Positions 9,339-18,887 of a stretch of DNA of 64,000 nucleotides are shown here, piece by piece. The DNA lies in the NCBI RefSeq assembly GCF_900090315.1, contig NZ_FMHZ01000002.1, forward strand, positions 1,032,501-1,096,500. The letters are read 5' to 3'. A program made the position numbers and the translations under genes. Source of the DNA: Micromonospora citrea (lineage in GTDB: Bacteria > Actinomycetota > Actinomycetes > Mycobacteriales > Micromonosporaceae). Under the pieces are notes generated by a model, which worked only from the letters and a program-made list of their open reading frames with translations, did no database searches and had not been told where the DNA came from. Each line of letters starts with the position of its first letter. Positions within the stretch are counted from its first letter, which is position 1.

Positions 9339-11582
9339 ATGACCGCGAACCAGCACCTGGACCCGTGGCGGGGCTTCGCCGGCGGCGCCTGGCGGGACTC
9401 CGTCGACGTGGCCGACTTCATCCGGCGCCACCACGAGCCGTACACCGGGGACGGGTCGTTCCTCGCCGGACCGACCGACCGGACCCTGGCGGTCTGGGGG
9501 GCGTTGCGGGAGCTCTTCGTCGCCGAGCGCCGCCGGGGCGTGCTCGACGTGGACGCCGCCACCCCGTCGACGATCACGTCGCACGGCCCCGGGTACATCG
9601 ACCGGGAGCGGGAACTGATCGTCGGCCTGCAGACCGACGCGCCGCTGCGGCGGGCGATCATGCCCGCCGGCGGCCTGCGGATGGTCGAGGCCGCCCTGCG
9701 GGCGTACGGCTTCACGCCGGACCCGGTCGTGCACCGGATCTTCACCACGTACCGCAAGACCCACAACGACGCGGTCTTCGACGCCTATCCGGCCGACGTG
9801 CTGGCGGCCCGCCGCTCGCACGTGATCACCGGGCTGCCGGACGCGTACGGTCGCGGGCGGATCATCGGCGACTACCGGCGGGTGGCGCTGTACGGGGTGG
9901 ACCGGCTCGTCGCCGAGCGCCGGGCGCTGAAGGCGGCGCTGGACGCCCGGCCGTCGACCGACGACGTGATCCGCGAGCGGGAGGAGCTGGCCGAGCAGGC
10001 CCGCGCCCTCGGCGAGCTGAAGGAGATGGCCGCCGGCTACGGCGTCGACGTGTCCACGCCCGCCGCCACCGCGCAGCAGGCCGTGCAGTGGTTGTACTTC
10101 GCCTACCTGGCGGCCACCAAGGAGCAGAACGGCGCCGCGATGTCGCTGGGGCGCACCGCGACGTTCCTCGACGTCTACCTGCGCCGGGACCTCGCCGAGG
10201 GCCGGCTGACGGAGACCACCGCCCAGGAGCTGGTCGACGACTTCGTGATCAAGCTGCGGATCATCCGGTTCCTGCGCACCCCCGAGTACGACCAGCTCTT
10301 CTCCGGCGACCCGACCTGGGTGACCGAGTCGCTGGGCGGGATGGGCGCCGACGGCCGGCCGCTGGTGACCCGGACGAGCTTCCGCTACCTGCAGACCCTC
10401 TACAACCTGGGCCCGGCGCCGGAGCCGAACCTGACCGTGCTCTGGTCGCCGCGGCTGCCGGAGGGGTTCAAGCGGTTCTGCGCGCAGGTGTCGCTGGACA
10501 CCAGCGCCATCCAGTACGAGAACGACGACCTGATCCGCCCCGCGTACGACGACGACACCGCGATCGCCTGCTGCGTGTCGGCGATGCGGGTGGGCCGCGA
10601 CATGCAGTTCTTCGGCGCCCGGGCCAACCTCGCCAAGGCGCTGCTCTACGCGATCAACGGCGGCCGCGACGAGCTGACCGGCGAGCAGGTGGCGCCGGCC
10701 GCGCCGCCGGTCGGCGGGGAGGTCCTCGACCACGCCGAGGTGCTGGCCGCGTACGACCGGACGCTGGACTGGCTGGCCGAGACGTACGTCGACGCGCTGA
10801 ACGTCATCCACCACATGCACGACCGGTACGCGTACGAGCGGCTGGAGATGGCGCTGCACGACCACCCGGTGCGCCGGTTCATGGCCACCGGCATCGCCGG
10901 CCTGTCGGTCGCGGTGGACAGCCTCGCGGCGATCCGGTACGGCCGGGTGAAGGTGCTGCGCGACGACAGCGGCCTGGCCGTCGACTACGTCGTCGAGGGC
11001 GAGCCGCCCACCTTCGGCAACAACGACGACCGGGCCGACGAGATCGCCGTGTGGCTCGTGGAGACGTTCGCGGAGAAGCTGCGCCGGCAGCGCACCTACC
11101 GCGACGCCGAGCTGACGCTGTCGGTGCTGACCATCACCTCCAACGTGGTGTACGGCCGGCACACCGGCAACACCCCGGACGGGCGGCGCGCCGGCGAGCC
11201 GTTCGCCCCCGGTGCCAACCCGATGAACGGGCGGGACACGCACGGCCTCGTCGCGGCCGCGCTGTCGGTGGCGAAGCTGCCGTACGACGCCGCCCGGGAC
11301 GGCATCTCGCTGACCGGCACGGTCACCCCGGACGGGCTGGGCCACACCCGGGAGGAGCGGATCACCAACCTGGCCGGGGTGCTCGACGGGTACGCCGACG
11401 CGGGCGGGTTCCACCTCAACGTCAACGTGCTCGACCGGGCGACGCTGCTCGACGCGATGGACCACCCCGAGCGGTACCCGCAGCTGACGGTGCGGGTGTC
11501 CGGGTACGCGGTCAACTTCGTCCGGCTCACCCCCGAGCAGCAGCGGGACGTGGTGTCCCGCACGTTCCACGGCGCGCTGTGA
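9339..11582 (+). CDS. pflB: Formate C-acetyltransferase (pyruvate formate-lyase)
   Basis: Glycyl radical enzyme that converts pyruvate and CoA to acetyl-CoA and formate without oxygen. The 747 residues carry the active-site Cys-Cys pair in IACCVSAM (Cys 411-Cys 412) and the C-terminal radical site RVSGYAVNF (Gly 722). The adjacent Cys pair and the SGYA form are those of true pyruvate formate-lyase, rather than glycerol dehydratase or other glycyl radical lyases. Length matches the family. The gene for its activase overlaps its stop codon. The enzyme is oxygen-sensitive, so its presence in a presumed aerobic actinomycete points to a hypoxic life phase. Confidence 0.97.
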   Translation: MTANQHLDPWRGFAGGAWRDSVDVADFIRRHHEPYTGDGSFLAGPTDRTLAVWGALRELFVAERRRGVLDVDAATPSTITSHGPGYIDRERELIVGLQTDAPLRRAIMPAGGLRMVEAALRAYGFTPDPVVHRIFTTYRKTHNDAVFDAYPADVLAARRSHVITGLPDAYGRGRIIGDYRRVALYGVDRLVAERRALKAALDARPSTDDVIREREELAEQARALGELKEMAAGYGVDVSTPAATAQQAVQWLYFAYLAATKEQNGAAMSLGRTATFLDVYLRRDLAEGRLTETTAQELVDDFVIKLRIIRFLRTPEYDQLFSGDPTWVTESLGGMGADGRPLVTRTSFRYLQTLYNLGPAPEPNLTVLWSPRLPEGFKRFCAQVSLDTSAIQYENDDLIRPAYDDDTAIACCVSAMRVGRDMQFFGARANLAKALLYAINGGRDELTGEQVAPAAPPVGGEVLDHAEVLAAYDRTLDWLAETYVDALNVIHHMHDRYAYERLEMALHDHPVRRFMATGIAGLSVAVDSLAAIRYGRVKVLRDDSGLAVDYVVEGEPPTFGNNDDRADEIAVWLVETFAEKLRRQRTYRDAELTLSVLTITSNVVYGRHTGNTPDGRRAGEPFAPGANPMNGRDTHGLVAAALSVAKLPYDAARDGISLTGTVTPDGLGHTREERITNLAGVLDGYADAGGFHLNVNVLDRATLLDAMDHPERYPQLTVRVSGYAVNFVRLTPEQQRDVVSRTFHGAL

Positions 11583-12328
11583 ACACCGCCGGGCGGGAGC
11601 TGACCGGGGCCGTGCACTCCTTCGACCTGTCGATCGGGGTGGACGGTCCCGGCACCCGGTTCGTGGCCTTCCTCGCCGGGTGCCCCCTGCGCTGCCGCTA
11701 CTGCCACAGCCCCGACACCTGGTACCGGCGCAGCGGCCGGCACCGGACGGTGGCCGAACTCGTCGCCGAGATCGAGCGGTACCGGCGGTTCGTCACGGTC
11801 GCCGGCGGCGGGGTGACGATCAGCGGCGGGGAGCCGTTGCAGCAGCCCCGGTTCACCGGCGAGGTGCTGCGCCGCTGCCACGAGCTGGGCCTGCACACCG
11901 CGCTGGACACGTCCGGCTTCCTGGGCGAGCGCGCCGACGACGCCCTGCTCGGCGCCACCGACCTGGTGCTGCTGGACGTGAAGTCGTGGGACCCGGCGAC
12001 GTACCGGGCCGTGACCCGCACCGGCGAGGTGGCGCCCACGCTGCGCTTCGGCCGCCGCCTGGCGGCCCGGGGCACCCCGATCTGGATCCGCTTCGTGCTG
12101 GTGCCCGGGCTCACCGACGCGGTGTCGAACGTCGCCGGGGTGGCGGACTTCGCCGCCTCGCTCGCCACGGTCGAGCGGGTGGAGGTGCTGCCGTTCCACC
12201 GGCTCGGCGCGCACAAGTACGCGGAGCTGGGGCTGCGGTTCCCCCTCGCCGACACCGAGCCGCCGACGGCGGAGCTGCTGGACCGGGTCCGTGGGCAGTT
12301 CGCGGCGCGCGGCCTGACGGTCTGCTGA
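11579..12328 (+). CDS. pflA: Pyruvate formate-lyase activating enzyme (radical SAM)
   Basis: Radical SAM enzyme that installs the glycyl radical on PflB. About 249 residues, starting at a GTG whose last two bases open the pflB stop (GTGA overlap), so it is translationally coupled. The [4Fe-4S] motif CPLRCRYC gives Cys 35, 39 and 42, and [12 protein letters not shown] is the SAM-binding glycine motif. Length is normal for PflA. The 3' end is unusual: the last ten codons with the stop are the first unit of a four-copy tandem repeat running to 12485, and the extra copies lie outside the gene. Confidence 0.96.
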   Translation: MNTAGRELTGAVHSFDLSIGVDGPGTRFVAFLAGCPLRCRYCHSPDTWYRRSGRHRTVAELVAEIERYRRFVTVAGGGVTISGGEPLQQPRFTGEVLRRCHELGLHTALDTSGFLGERADDALLGATDLVLLDVKSWDPATYRAVTRTGEVAPTLRFGRRLAARGTPIWIRFVLVPGLTDAVSNVAGVADFAASLATVERVEVLPFHRLGAHKYAELGLRFPLADTEPPTAELLDRVRGQFAARGLTVC

Positions 12329-12485
12329 GGCGCGGCGCCGTGCAGTTCGCGGCGCGCGGCCTGACGGTCTGCTGAGGCACGGCGCCGTGCAGTTCGCGGC
12401 GCGCGGCCTGACGGTCCGCTGAGGCACGGCGGCCGTGCAGTTCGCGGCGCGCGGCCTGACGGTCCGCTGAGGCACGGCGGCGGTG
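12296..12485 (+). repeat. Tandem duplication of the pflA 3' end, four copies
   Basis: Copies at 12296-12342, 12343-12389, 12390-12437 and 12438-12485 are 47-48 bp with few differences. The first is coding and includes the pflA stop. In each later copy a GTG directly precedes the copied codons, so each can be read as an 11-residue peptide plus stop with a GAGG some ten bases before it. The junction between units contains the small palindrome CACGGCGCCGTG in some copies. Different copies carry TCTGC or TCCGC, so they have begun to diverge. Confidence 0.95.
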
Positions 12486-12601
12486 CCGCAGCCGGAGAAA
12501 GCCGGGCACGACCCGCGGCGCGCGGTACGCGGCCGGCCGTCGGGTCGCCGGTCGTGCCGGTTCGCCGCCCGCGCGGCCGGCGGTGGGCGGACAATGGCGG
12601 G

Positions 12602-12898
12602 ATGGGACGAGACGTACGCGCGCTGCGGACGACCGGGGCGCGGGCCAGCGGCGCGGTGGCGACGGGCGCGCGGGCGGCCGGCGCGGCCTCGCTCGGCGCG
12701 CTGGCCGTGGGGGCGCTGGCGGTCGGGGCCGTCGCCGTCGGGGCGCTGGCGATCGGGCGGCTCGCGATCCGGCGGGCGGTGGTGCGGGAGCTGCGCGTCG
12801 GCCGGCTGGTGATCGACGACCTGGTGGTACGCGGCCGCCCCGTCGACGGCGGGACGGGCCGGGCGGGTCAGGCGGCGGGCGGGGTCACCGCGGGGTAG
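12602..12898 (+). CDS. Small repetitive hydrophobic protein, unknown function
   Basis: 98 residues from the ATG at 12602. The middle is a run of near five-residue repeats of the form GAxAV/GALAV (about 25-58), followed by alternating hydrophobic and Arg positions (RLAIRRAVV, RLVIDDLVV) that suggest stacked short beta strands or a membrane-associated segment. No known family is assigned. The ribosome site is weak. Its end overlaps the end of the convergent cNMP-binding gene by 31 bp. Codon use is like that of real genes here, but the call remains tentative. Confidence 0.5.
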   Translation: MGRDVRALRTTGARASGAVATGARAAGAASLGALAVGALAVGAVAVGALAIGRLAIRRAVVRELRVGRLVIDDLVVRGRPVDGGTGRAGQAAGGVTAG

Positions 12899-13344
12899 CC
12901 GTACAGCTCGAGCAGGCGGCCCCGGGCCGCGTGCAGCCGGTCCACGACCACGCTCATGAAGCGGGTGGTGAGCTGGCGGCCGAGCGCGTCGTCGGACTCC
13001 ATCAGCCGGCGCACCCCCTCGGCGGTGAACTCCACGGCGGTGCTGCGCTGCGCCGCCACCGCCCCGAACTGCCAGCGGTAGGGCGGGAACAGCCACGACC
13101 AGCCGAGCACGCCGCCCGGGCCGATCGTCTCGATCTCGACGTCGCCGCGGCCGGGCACCGGGAAGTCGAGCGCCACCTGCCCGGCGCGGACCAGCCAGAA
13201 GCGCCCCGCCGCCTGGTCGGCCCGGAACATCCGGTGCCCGGGGTGCCAGACCACCGGGCGGGCGTAGCCGGCCAGCCGGGGCAGCCACGGCTCGGGCAGC
13301 CCGGCGAGGAACGGGTGCGCGCGGAGCACGTCGAGGGTGGTCAT
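12868..13344 (-). CDS. Stand-alone cyclic-nucleotide-binding domain protein
   Basis: 158 residues forming one Crp-type cNMP-binding beta barrel (about 10-125) with the GPGGVLGWSWLFPPYRW segment in place of the phosphate-binding cassette. It has no C-terminal helix-turn-helix, so it is not a conventional Crp/Fnr regulator. Start ATG at 13344 has AAGGAGG six bases upstream. It faces away from the P-type ATPase gene and shares with it an intergenic region holding a DosR-like box. It may sense a ligand and act on a partner protein, but that is speculation. Confidence 0.85.
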   Translation of the reverse strand: MTTLDVLRAHPFLAGLPEPWLPRLAGYARPVVWHPGHRMFRADQAAGRFWLVRAGQVALDFPVPGRGDVEIETIGPGGVLGWSWLFPPYRWQFGAVAAQRSTAVEFTAEGVRRLMESDDALGRQLTTRFMSVVVDRLHAARGRLLELYGYPAVTPPAA

Positions 13345-13443
13345 GCGGGTGCCTCCTTCGCCCGGCGGGCCGGCGGTGGCCGGGCCTGCGACGCGGTCGT
13401 CCGTCCTGGCGCCCAGTGCACCGCGCGCCGGCCCCCGGCGGCA

Positions 13444-13459
13444 AGGGCCGTTGGTCCCT
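13444..13459. promoter_or_regulatory. DosR/DevR-like box between the cNMP protein and the ATPase
   Basis: AGGGCCGTTGGTCCCT, centred in the 256-bp divergent gap, is about 100 bp from the cNMP protein start and 142 bp from the ATPase start. Its 14-bp core GGGCCGTTGGTCCC recurs as an exact reverse complement at 16142-16155. It could serve both directions. Confidence 0.55.
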
Positions 13460-13600
13460 GGCCGCGCGGGCGGAACTCCTCTGCCGGTTTCGTCGGGTCG
13501 GGGCGAGGGTGGAGTTCGGTGAGGGCGCCGCCACGGCGCCACGGCAGAGCGGAGGGCGACGTGGGCATGTCCGGGACACGGCGGGGGCGGGGGCGTACCG

Positions 13601-16186
13601 GTGCCCGTTGACACCTCGACCAGGCCGCCCGCCGGGCTCAGCTCCGCGGCGGCCGCCGCCCGGCTGCGCGCCGACGGTCCCAACGCGGCGGCCGCGCCGC
13701 CCCGCCGGCACCTGGCCTCGCGGGTCCTGCACCAGCTCACCGATCCGCTGGTGGCGCTGCTGCTGGCCGCCGCCGTGGTCACCACCGTGCTGCGGGACTA
13801 CCCGGACACCGCGGTGATCGTGCTGGTCGTGCTCGTGAACACCGCGATCGGGGTGGTGCAGGAGGTCCGGGCCGACCGGGCGATCGCCGCGCTGGACCAG
13901 CTCGCCGCGCCCACCGCCCGGGTCGTGCGGGACGGCCGCGACCTCGTCCTGCCCGCCGCCGACCTGGTCCGGGGCGACCTGGTGCGGGTGGAGGCCGGCG
14001 ACGTGGTCCCCGCCGACCTGCTCCTCGCCGAGGCCGCCCGGCTGACCCTCGACGAGTCGGCGCTGACCGGCGAGTCCGTCCCGGTGGCCCGGAGCGCGGG
14101 CGAGGAGGCCAGCGCGGGAACGGTGGTGACCACCGGGCGGGCCACCGGCACGGTGGTACGCACCGGCGCGGCGAGCGCGCTCGGCCGGATCACCGCCCTG
14201 GTGGCGTCCACCCGGCCCGCCGCCACCCCGTTGCAGCGCCGCCTCGCGGGGCTCGGCCGGGTCCTCGGCTTCGCCGCGGTGGTGCTCTCCGGGCTGGTCT
14301 TCGTCGTCGGCGTGGTCGGCGGCCGGCCCGTCGTCGACATGGCGGTCACCGCGGTCAGCCTGGTGGTGGCGGCGGTACCCGAGTCGCTGCCCGCGGTGGT
14401 CACCCTCGCCCTCGCCCTCGGCGCCCGCCGGATGGCCGGGGCGCGGGCGATCCCCCGCCGGCTGCACGCCGTGGAGACGCTCGGCTCGGTCACCGTGATC
14501 GCCTCCGACAAGACCGGCACGCTCACCGAGGGCCGGATGGCCGTGCAGCACGCGGTCACCGCCGACGGCTCCCGCTACGGCGTCACCGGCACCGGCTACG
14601 CGCCGCGCGGCGCCGTGCACCACCGGGGCGAGCCGGTGGCCGTACCGGACGATCTGCGCCGCCTGGCGCGGGCCGGGCTGCTCTGCAACGACGCCACCCT
14701 CGCGGCGCCCACCGATGAGCGGCCGGAGTGGGCCGCCGTCGGCGACCCGCTGGAGGCGGCGCTGGTCGCGTTCGCCGCCCGCTGCGGCCTCGACCCGGAG
14801 ACCACCCGCGCCGCCTGGCCCCGGGTCACCGAGCACCCCTTCGACCAGGAGCTTCGCCGGATGACCACGGTGCACCGCTCCTGCGACGGCCGCTACCTCG
14901 TGGTGTGCAAGGGCGCGCCGGAGAACGTGCTGACCGCGCCGCTGGTCGACGCCACCGCCGAGGAGATCGCCGAGCTGACGGCCACCGCGCACCGGCTGGC
15001 CGCCGAAGGGCTGCGGGTGCTGGCGGTCGCGTCCGCCGTCACCGACGCGCCGCCTGCGGACCCGGCCCGGCCGGCCGGGCTGCGGCCGGCGGGGCTGGTC
15101 GCCGTCGGCGACCCGCTGCGCGCGGGGGCGGCCGACATCGCCGGCAGCTTCGACGACGCCGGGGTCCGGCTGGTGCTGATCACCGGCGACCATCCCGCGA
15201 CCGCCGCCGCGATCGGCGGCCAGCTCGGGCTGTGGCGCGAGGGCGACCCGCTGGTACGCGGCGACGACGGCGACCCGGCGCGGGCGCACCCGCGGGCCCG
15301 GGTGTTCGCGCGTACGCAGCCGGAGCAGAAGCTCGACATCATCGCCGGGTTGCAGTCCCGGGGCCACGTGGTGGCGATGACCGGCGACGGGGTGAACGAC
15401 GCTCCCGCCCTGCGCCGCGCCGACATCGGGGTGGCGATGGGCGGCGGCACGGAGGTCGCCCGGCAGGCCGCCGACCTGGTGCTCGTCGACGACGACCTGT
15501 CCACCGTGGCCGCCGCGATCGGCGAGGGCCGCCGCATCTACGACAACATCCGCCGGTTCCTGCGGTACGCCCTCTCGGGCGGGGTCGCCGAGATCGCGGT
15601 GATGCTGCTCGGGCCGCTGTTCGGGCTGGCCGTACCGCTGCTGCCGGCGCAGATCCTCTGGGTGAACCTGCTCACCCACGGCGTGCCGGGCGTGGCCCTG
15701 GGCGCGGAGCCGGCGGAGCCGGGCACGCTGCGCCGCGCGCCGCGCTCCCCCTCGGAGTCGGTGCTCGGGGCCGGCCTGGGCCGGGACGTGCTGGTCACCG
15801 GCGCCCTGATCGCCGCCGTGGTGCTCGGCGCGGGCGTCGCCGCCGCGCACTGGGGCCGCCCCTGGCAGTCGGTGGTGTTCGTGGTGCTCGGCCTGGCCCA
15901 GCTCGGGGTCGCGCTCGCGGTCCGGGCGCCGCGGGCGCGCGGCGCGGGGCGGGGCAACCGGGCGCTGCCGGTCGCGGTGGCGGTGTCGGCGCTGCTCCAG
16001 GTGGCCGGTGTGCTGCTGCCGCCGCTGCGGGACCTGCTCGGCACCGCGCCGCTCGGCGCGGCCGAGCTGGCGGCCTGCGCCGCGGTCAGCGTGCTGCCCG
16101 GACTGGTGCTGCGGCTGGCCCGCCGTTCGGGCGGGCGGTTCGGGACCAACGGCCCGGCGGCCGGGACGACCGCCTCTGACCGGTAG
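13601..16186 (+). CDS. P-type cation-transporting ATPase (CtpF/PacL-like, P2)
   Basis: Membrane ATP-driven cation pump of 861 residues. It has the N-terminal cation ATPase domain ([17 protein letters not shown]), actuator loop with LTGES, phosphorylation motif [10 protein letters not shown] (Asp about 303), the hinge motif [12 protein letters not shown] and a C-terminal group of membrane helices. The P2-type layout with no heavy-metal domain resembles calcium or alkali-cation pumps and mycobacterial CtpF, a DosR-regulon member. Ion specificity is not certain. Start is a GTG with a poor ribosome site. It lies next to stress-protein genes and a DosR-like box. Confidence 0.93.
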   Translation: MPVDTSTRPPAGLSSAAAAARLRADGPNAAAAPPRRHLASRVLHQLTDPLVALLLAAAVVTTVLRDYPDTAVIVLVVLVNTAIGVVQEVRADRAIAALDQLAAPTARVVRDGRDLVLPAADLVRGDLVRVEAGDVVPADLLLAEAARLTLDESALTGESVPVARSAGEEASAGTVVTTGRATGTVVRTGAASALGRITALVASTRPAATPLQRRLAGLGRVLGFAAVVLSGLVFVVGVVGGRPVVDMAVTAVSLVVAAVPESLPAVVTLALALGARRMAGARAIPRRLHAVETLGSVTVIASDKTGTLTEGRMAVQHAVTADGSRYGVTGTGYAPRGAVHHRGEPVAVPDDLRRLARAGLLCNDATLAAPTDERPEWAAVGDPLEAALVAFAARCGLDPETTRAAWPRVTEHPFDQELRRMTTVHRSCDGRYLVVCKGAPENVLTAPLVDATAEEIAELTATAHRLAAEGLRVLAVASAVTDAPPADPARPAGLRPAGLVAVGDPLRAGAADIAGSFDDAGVRLVLITGDHPATAAAIGGQLGLWREGDPLVRGDDGDPARAHPRARVFARTQPEQKLDIIAGLQSRGHVVAMTGDGVNDAPALRRADIGVAMGGGTEVARQAADLVLVDDDLSTVAAAIGEGRRIYDNIRRFLRYALSGGVAEIAVMLLGPLFGLAVPLLPAQILWVNLLTHGVPGVALGAEPAEPGTLRRAPRSPSESVLGAGLGRDVLVTGALIAAVVLGAGVAAAHWGRPWQSVVFVVLGLAQLGVALAVRAPRARGAGRGNRALPVAVAVSALLQVAGVLLPPLRDLLGTAPLGAAELAACAAVSVLPGLVLRLARRSGGRFGTNGPAAGTTASDR
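16142..16155. promoter_or_regulatory. DosR/DevR-like box before the first stress protein
   Basis: GGGACCAACGGCCC lies 73 bp upstream of the first universal stress protein, inside the last codons of the ATPase gene. It is the exact reverse complement of the 13445-13458 core. Its coding position means amino acid constraint could contribute, but the exact match is striking. Confidence 0.5.
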
Positions 16187-16228
16187 CGTTCGGGCGGAGC
16201 AGGCTGAAGGCGTAGCAAGGGAGGAAAG

Positions 16229-17128
16229 ATGACCATCAACACCGGTGCCCCGGTCGTCGTGGGTGTGGACGGTTCGGCCGCCGCGCTGGATGCGGTCCGG
16301 GTGGCGGCGCGGGAGGCGGCGCAACGGCAGCGCCCGCTGCGGGTGGTGCACGCCTTCATCTGGCCGCTGATCCCCAACGCCCCGCTGGACGCGGTGCCGG
16401 GCGCGCCGGCCGACGCCGGCCTGCGCAACCAGGCCGAGCGCTACGTCGCCGAGGCGGTCGCCGAGGCCGGCAAGGTCGCCCCCGACGTGGCGGTGACCGG
16501 CGCGGTGGTCGACGGCGCGGCGACCCCCGTCATGCTCGACGAGTCCCGCGAGGCCGCGCTGATGGTGCTCGGCCACCGCGGGCTGGGCGGCTTCGCCGGG
16601 CTGCTGATCGGCTCGGTGACCGTGCAGGTCTCCGCCCACGCGCTCTGCCCGGTCCTGGTGGTGCGCGGCGAGGAGCGCGCCGACGGGCCGGTCCTGGTGG
16701 GCGTGGACGGTTCCGAGTGCTCCATGGAGGCCGTCGGGTTCGCCTTCGAGGAGGCGTCCCGCCGGGGCGCCCCGCTGCTCGCGGTGCAGGCCTGGCTCTA
16801 CCCGACGCCGGTGGGCCCCGGCGACATCCTGCCCCTGGTGTACGACCTCGACGCCTACGCGGCGGAGCAGGAGCGGACGCTCGCCGAGTCCCTCGCGGGT
16901 TTCGCCGAGCGCTACCCGGACGTGCCGGTGCGGCACCGGCTGGTCCGCGGCACCCCGGCCCGGGTGCTGGTGGAGGAGTCGAAGGCGGCCCAGCTCACGG
17001 TCGTCGGGGCGCGCGGCCGGGGCCCGCTGAGCGGGCTGCTGCTCGGTTCCGTCAGCCACGCCGTGCTGCACCACGCGCACTCCCCGCTGGTGATCGTGCG
17101 GCACCCGAAGCGGGCCACCGCGTCCTGA
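16229..17128 (+). CDS. Tandem-domain universal stress protein
   Basis: 299 residues with two UspA domains. Each ends with the ATP-binding signature Gly-x2-Gly-x9-Gly-Ser: GHRGLGGFAGLLIGSV in the first half and GARGRGPLSGLLLGSV in the second, so ATP binding is likely. The start is an ATG with GGAGG upstream. Family members in actinobacteria (for example mycobacterial Rv2623) are strong DosR targets that slow growth. It sits 42 bp after the ATPase gene, with a DosR-like box inside the end of that gene. Confidence 0.95.
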   Translation: MTINTGAPVVVGVDGSAAALDAVRVAAREAAQRQRPLRVVHAFIWPLIPNAPLDAVPGAPADAGLRNQAERYVAEAVAEAGKVAPDVAVTGAVVDGAATPVMLDESREAALMVLGHRGLGGFAGLLIGSVTVQVSAHALCPVLVVRGEERADGPVLVGVDGSECSMEAVGFAFEEASRRGAPLLAVQAWLYPTPVGPGDILPLVYDLDAYAAEQERTLAESLAGFAERYPDVPVRHRLVRGTPARVLVEESKAAQLTVVGARGRGPLSGLLLGSVSHAVLHHAHSPLVIVRHPKRATAS

Positions 17129-17177
17129 CCTCTCCGAGCGCCGATCCCGTCGCGCCGACCGCTCCCCCGGCCGGCGT

Positions 17178-17266
17178 GACGGGGCCGGTTCCGGCGCGCG
17201 GCGCGACGGGAGGCCCGGCGGGGACACGCGCGCGACGGGCCCGGTTCCGGCGCGCGGCGCGACGGG
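17178..17266 (+). repeat. 33-bp direct repeat upstream of the second stress protein
   Basis: Two copies, 17178-17210 and 17234-17266, differ at one position and start 56 bp apart. They fill much of the 200-bp gap between the two stress-protein genes and end 62 bp before the second start. They contain GGTTCCGG and GGCGCGCGGCGC. They could be a duplicated regulatory site or a neutral duplication. Confidence 0.85.
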
Positions 17267-17328
17267 GAAATCCCGGTGGGCCGGCGCGACCGCGTCGACA
17301 ATGACCTGATCGACTTCTGGGAGGGCTG

Positions 17329-18210
17329 ATGAACCGACCCGTCGTGGTGGGGGTGGACGGATCGCCGCCGAGCCTGGTGGCGGCGGAGCACGCCGCCCGG
17401 GCCGCCGTGCAGCGGTCCCGCCCGCTGCACCTGGTGCACGGCTACCTGCACCCGCTCGGCTACGGCGTGCCGGTCAACCCGTACGACCTGGGGTTGCCGG
17501 CGCCGACCGAGGACGGGCAGAAGATGCTGGAGCAGGCGGCCGCCGACCTCGCGGAACGCTGGCCCGGGCTGACCGTCGAGGTGCGCCAGGTGGCCGGTGG
17601 GCCGGGCGCGACGCTGGTCGAGGAGTCCCGTCGGGCGGAGCTGGTGGTGGTGGGCAGCCGGGGTCTGGGCGGCTTCGCGGGGCTGCTGCTCGGCTCGGTG
17701 GGCACGCAGGTGGCCTCGCACGCGCACTGCCCGGTGCTGGTGGTCCGTCCCGCCGAGGAACCGATCCCGGTCGCCGGGCCGGTGCTGGTCGGGGTGGACG
17801 GTTCGGAGCCGGCCGAGCTGGCCGTCGGGTACGCCGCCGACGAGGCGACCCGCCGCGGGACCGGCCTGGTGCTGGCGCACGTCCGGCCGCCGGACGGGGA
17901 GCGTCGGGTGCCCGACGAGGTGACGGAGACGGGGTCCGCCGCGCACGCGGAGTCGGCCGGGCTGCTGGCCACGGCCGCGGCGGCGGTCCGCGGCAGCCAC
18001 CCGGGGCTGCCCGTCGAGGAGCGGGTGCTGTCGGCCGCCAAACCGGAGCAGGCGCTGATCGAGGCCAGCGGCGACGCGGCGCTGGTGGTGGTCGGCTCGC
18101 GGGGCCGGGGCGGCTTCGCCGGGCTGCTGCTCGGCTCGGTCAGCCAGGCGCTGGTGCAGCACGCGCACTGCCCGGTGCTGGTCGCCCGCCCGTACGGCCA
18201 CGCCCGCTGA
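17329..18210 (+). CDS. Tandem-domain universal stress protein
   Basis: 293 residues, two UspA domains, a diverged paralogue of the preceding gene. Both domains keep the ATP-binding signature (GSRGLGGFAGLLLGSV and GSRGRGGFAGLLLGSV). Start ATG at 17329 follows GGGAGGG. No 14-bp DosR-like box is seen in its own upstream gap, which instead holds a 33-bp direct repeat, so it may be read through from the preceding gene or controlled differently. It ends before a strong convergent hairpin. Confidence 0.95.
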   Translation: MNRPVVVGVDGSPPSLVAAEHAARAAVQRSRPLHLVHGYLHPLGYGVPVNPYDLGLPAPTEDGQKMLEQAAADLAERWPGLTVEVRQVAGGPGATLVEESRRAELVVVGSRGLGGFAGLLLGSVGTQVASHAHCPVLVVRPAEEPIPVAGPVLVGVDGSEPAELAVGYAADEATRRGTGLVLAHVRPPDGERRVPDEVTETGSAAHAESAGLLATAAAAVRGSHPGLPVEERVLSAAKPEQALIEASGDAALVVVGSRGRGGFAGLLLGSVSQALVQHAHCPVLVARPYGHAR

Positions 18211-18216
18211 ACCGCC

Positions 18217-18257
18217 CCCGGCCCGCCGGCCCCCGGGAAGAGGGTCGGCGGGCCGGG
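18217..18257. terminator. Bidirectional terminator hairpin
   Basis: CCCGGCCCGCCG (18217-18228) pairs perfectly with CGGCGGGCCGGG (18246-18257), with more pairing inside. It fills the gap between the convergent stress-protein and flavin-reductase genes and probably ends both transcripts. Confidence 0.75.
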
Positions 18258-18263
18258 CGTCGG

Positions 18264-18887
18264 TCAGTGGTCGCGCCCTCCGAGCAGCTCCTCGAAGCTG
18301 GTGGTGAGGGCGAACGGGTCCACGGGTCCGGCGGACGGCGGGCGCCGCCGGATCTGGTCGGCCAGCTCGCCCGCGGCGCGGTCGGTCCGCGCGCGCAGCG
18401 CGCCGTCGGCGGCGCCGGCGGCCCAGTCCTCCGGCGCGGCGAAGACCGCCGTGGGCACCACGACCGACCGCAGGTACGCGAACATCGGCCGCAGGGCGTG
18501 CTCCAGGGCGAGCGAGTGCCGGGCGGTGCCGCCGGTGGCGCCGACCAGCACCGGCCGGTCCGCCAGCGCACCGGCGTCGACCAGGTCGAAGAAGGACTTG
18601 AACAGCCCGTTGTACGACGCGTTGAAGATCGGGGTGACGGCGATCAGCCCGTCCGCGCCGGTGACCGTGTCGAGCACCTCCCGCAGCGCCGCCGACGGGA
18701 AGCCGGTGAGCAGGTGGTTGACGATGTCGTGGGCGTGCTCGCGCAGCTCGACGGGGCGGACGTCGACGTCGTCGCCCCGCCGGGCCAGCTCGTCGCGGGT
18801 GGCGGCGGCGAGCTGGTCGGCGAGCAGCCGGGTCGACGAGGGCTGACCGAGCCCGGCCGACACCACGGCGAGGGTGCGGCGGGTCAT
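18264..18887 (-). CDS. NAD(P)H-dependent FMN reductase, CE1759 type
   Basis: 207-residue flavodoxin-like reductase that should supply reduced FMN to the luciferase-like partner encoded just upstream. The N-terminal phosphate-binding loop SAGLGQPSSTRLLA and the central TPIFNASYNGLFKSFFD and VGATGGTARHSL segments are those of the SsuE/CE1759 group. Its ATG overlaps the stop of the partner gene (ATGA), so the two proteins are made in coupled fashion. Together they form the two-component flavin pair known in actinobacteria as CE1758/CE1759. The substrate is unknown. Confidence 0.92.
   Translation of the reverse strand: MTRRTLAVVSAGLGQPSSTRLLADQLAAATRDELARRGDDVDVRPVELREHAHDIVNHLLTGFPSAALREVLDTVTGADGLIAVTPIFNASYNGLFKSFFDLVDAGALADRPVLVGATGGTARHSLALEHALRPMFAYLRSVVVPTAVFAAPEDWAAGAADGALRARTDRAAGELADQIRRRPPSAGPVDPFALTTSFEELLGGRDH

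Noticed and set aside
4023..17227. Very long antisense reading frames (over 1000 codons) opposite ppdK and the pfl-ATPase block
   Set aside because: They are a by-product of high GC content, run opposite clear conserved genes and show Arg/Pro/Gly-rich low-complexity translations.
17129..17328. A DosR-like 14-mer before the second stress protein
   Set aside because: Only partial matches such as GGGCCCGGTTCC occur; they do not fit the GGGMC-N4-GKCCC pattern.
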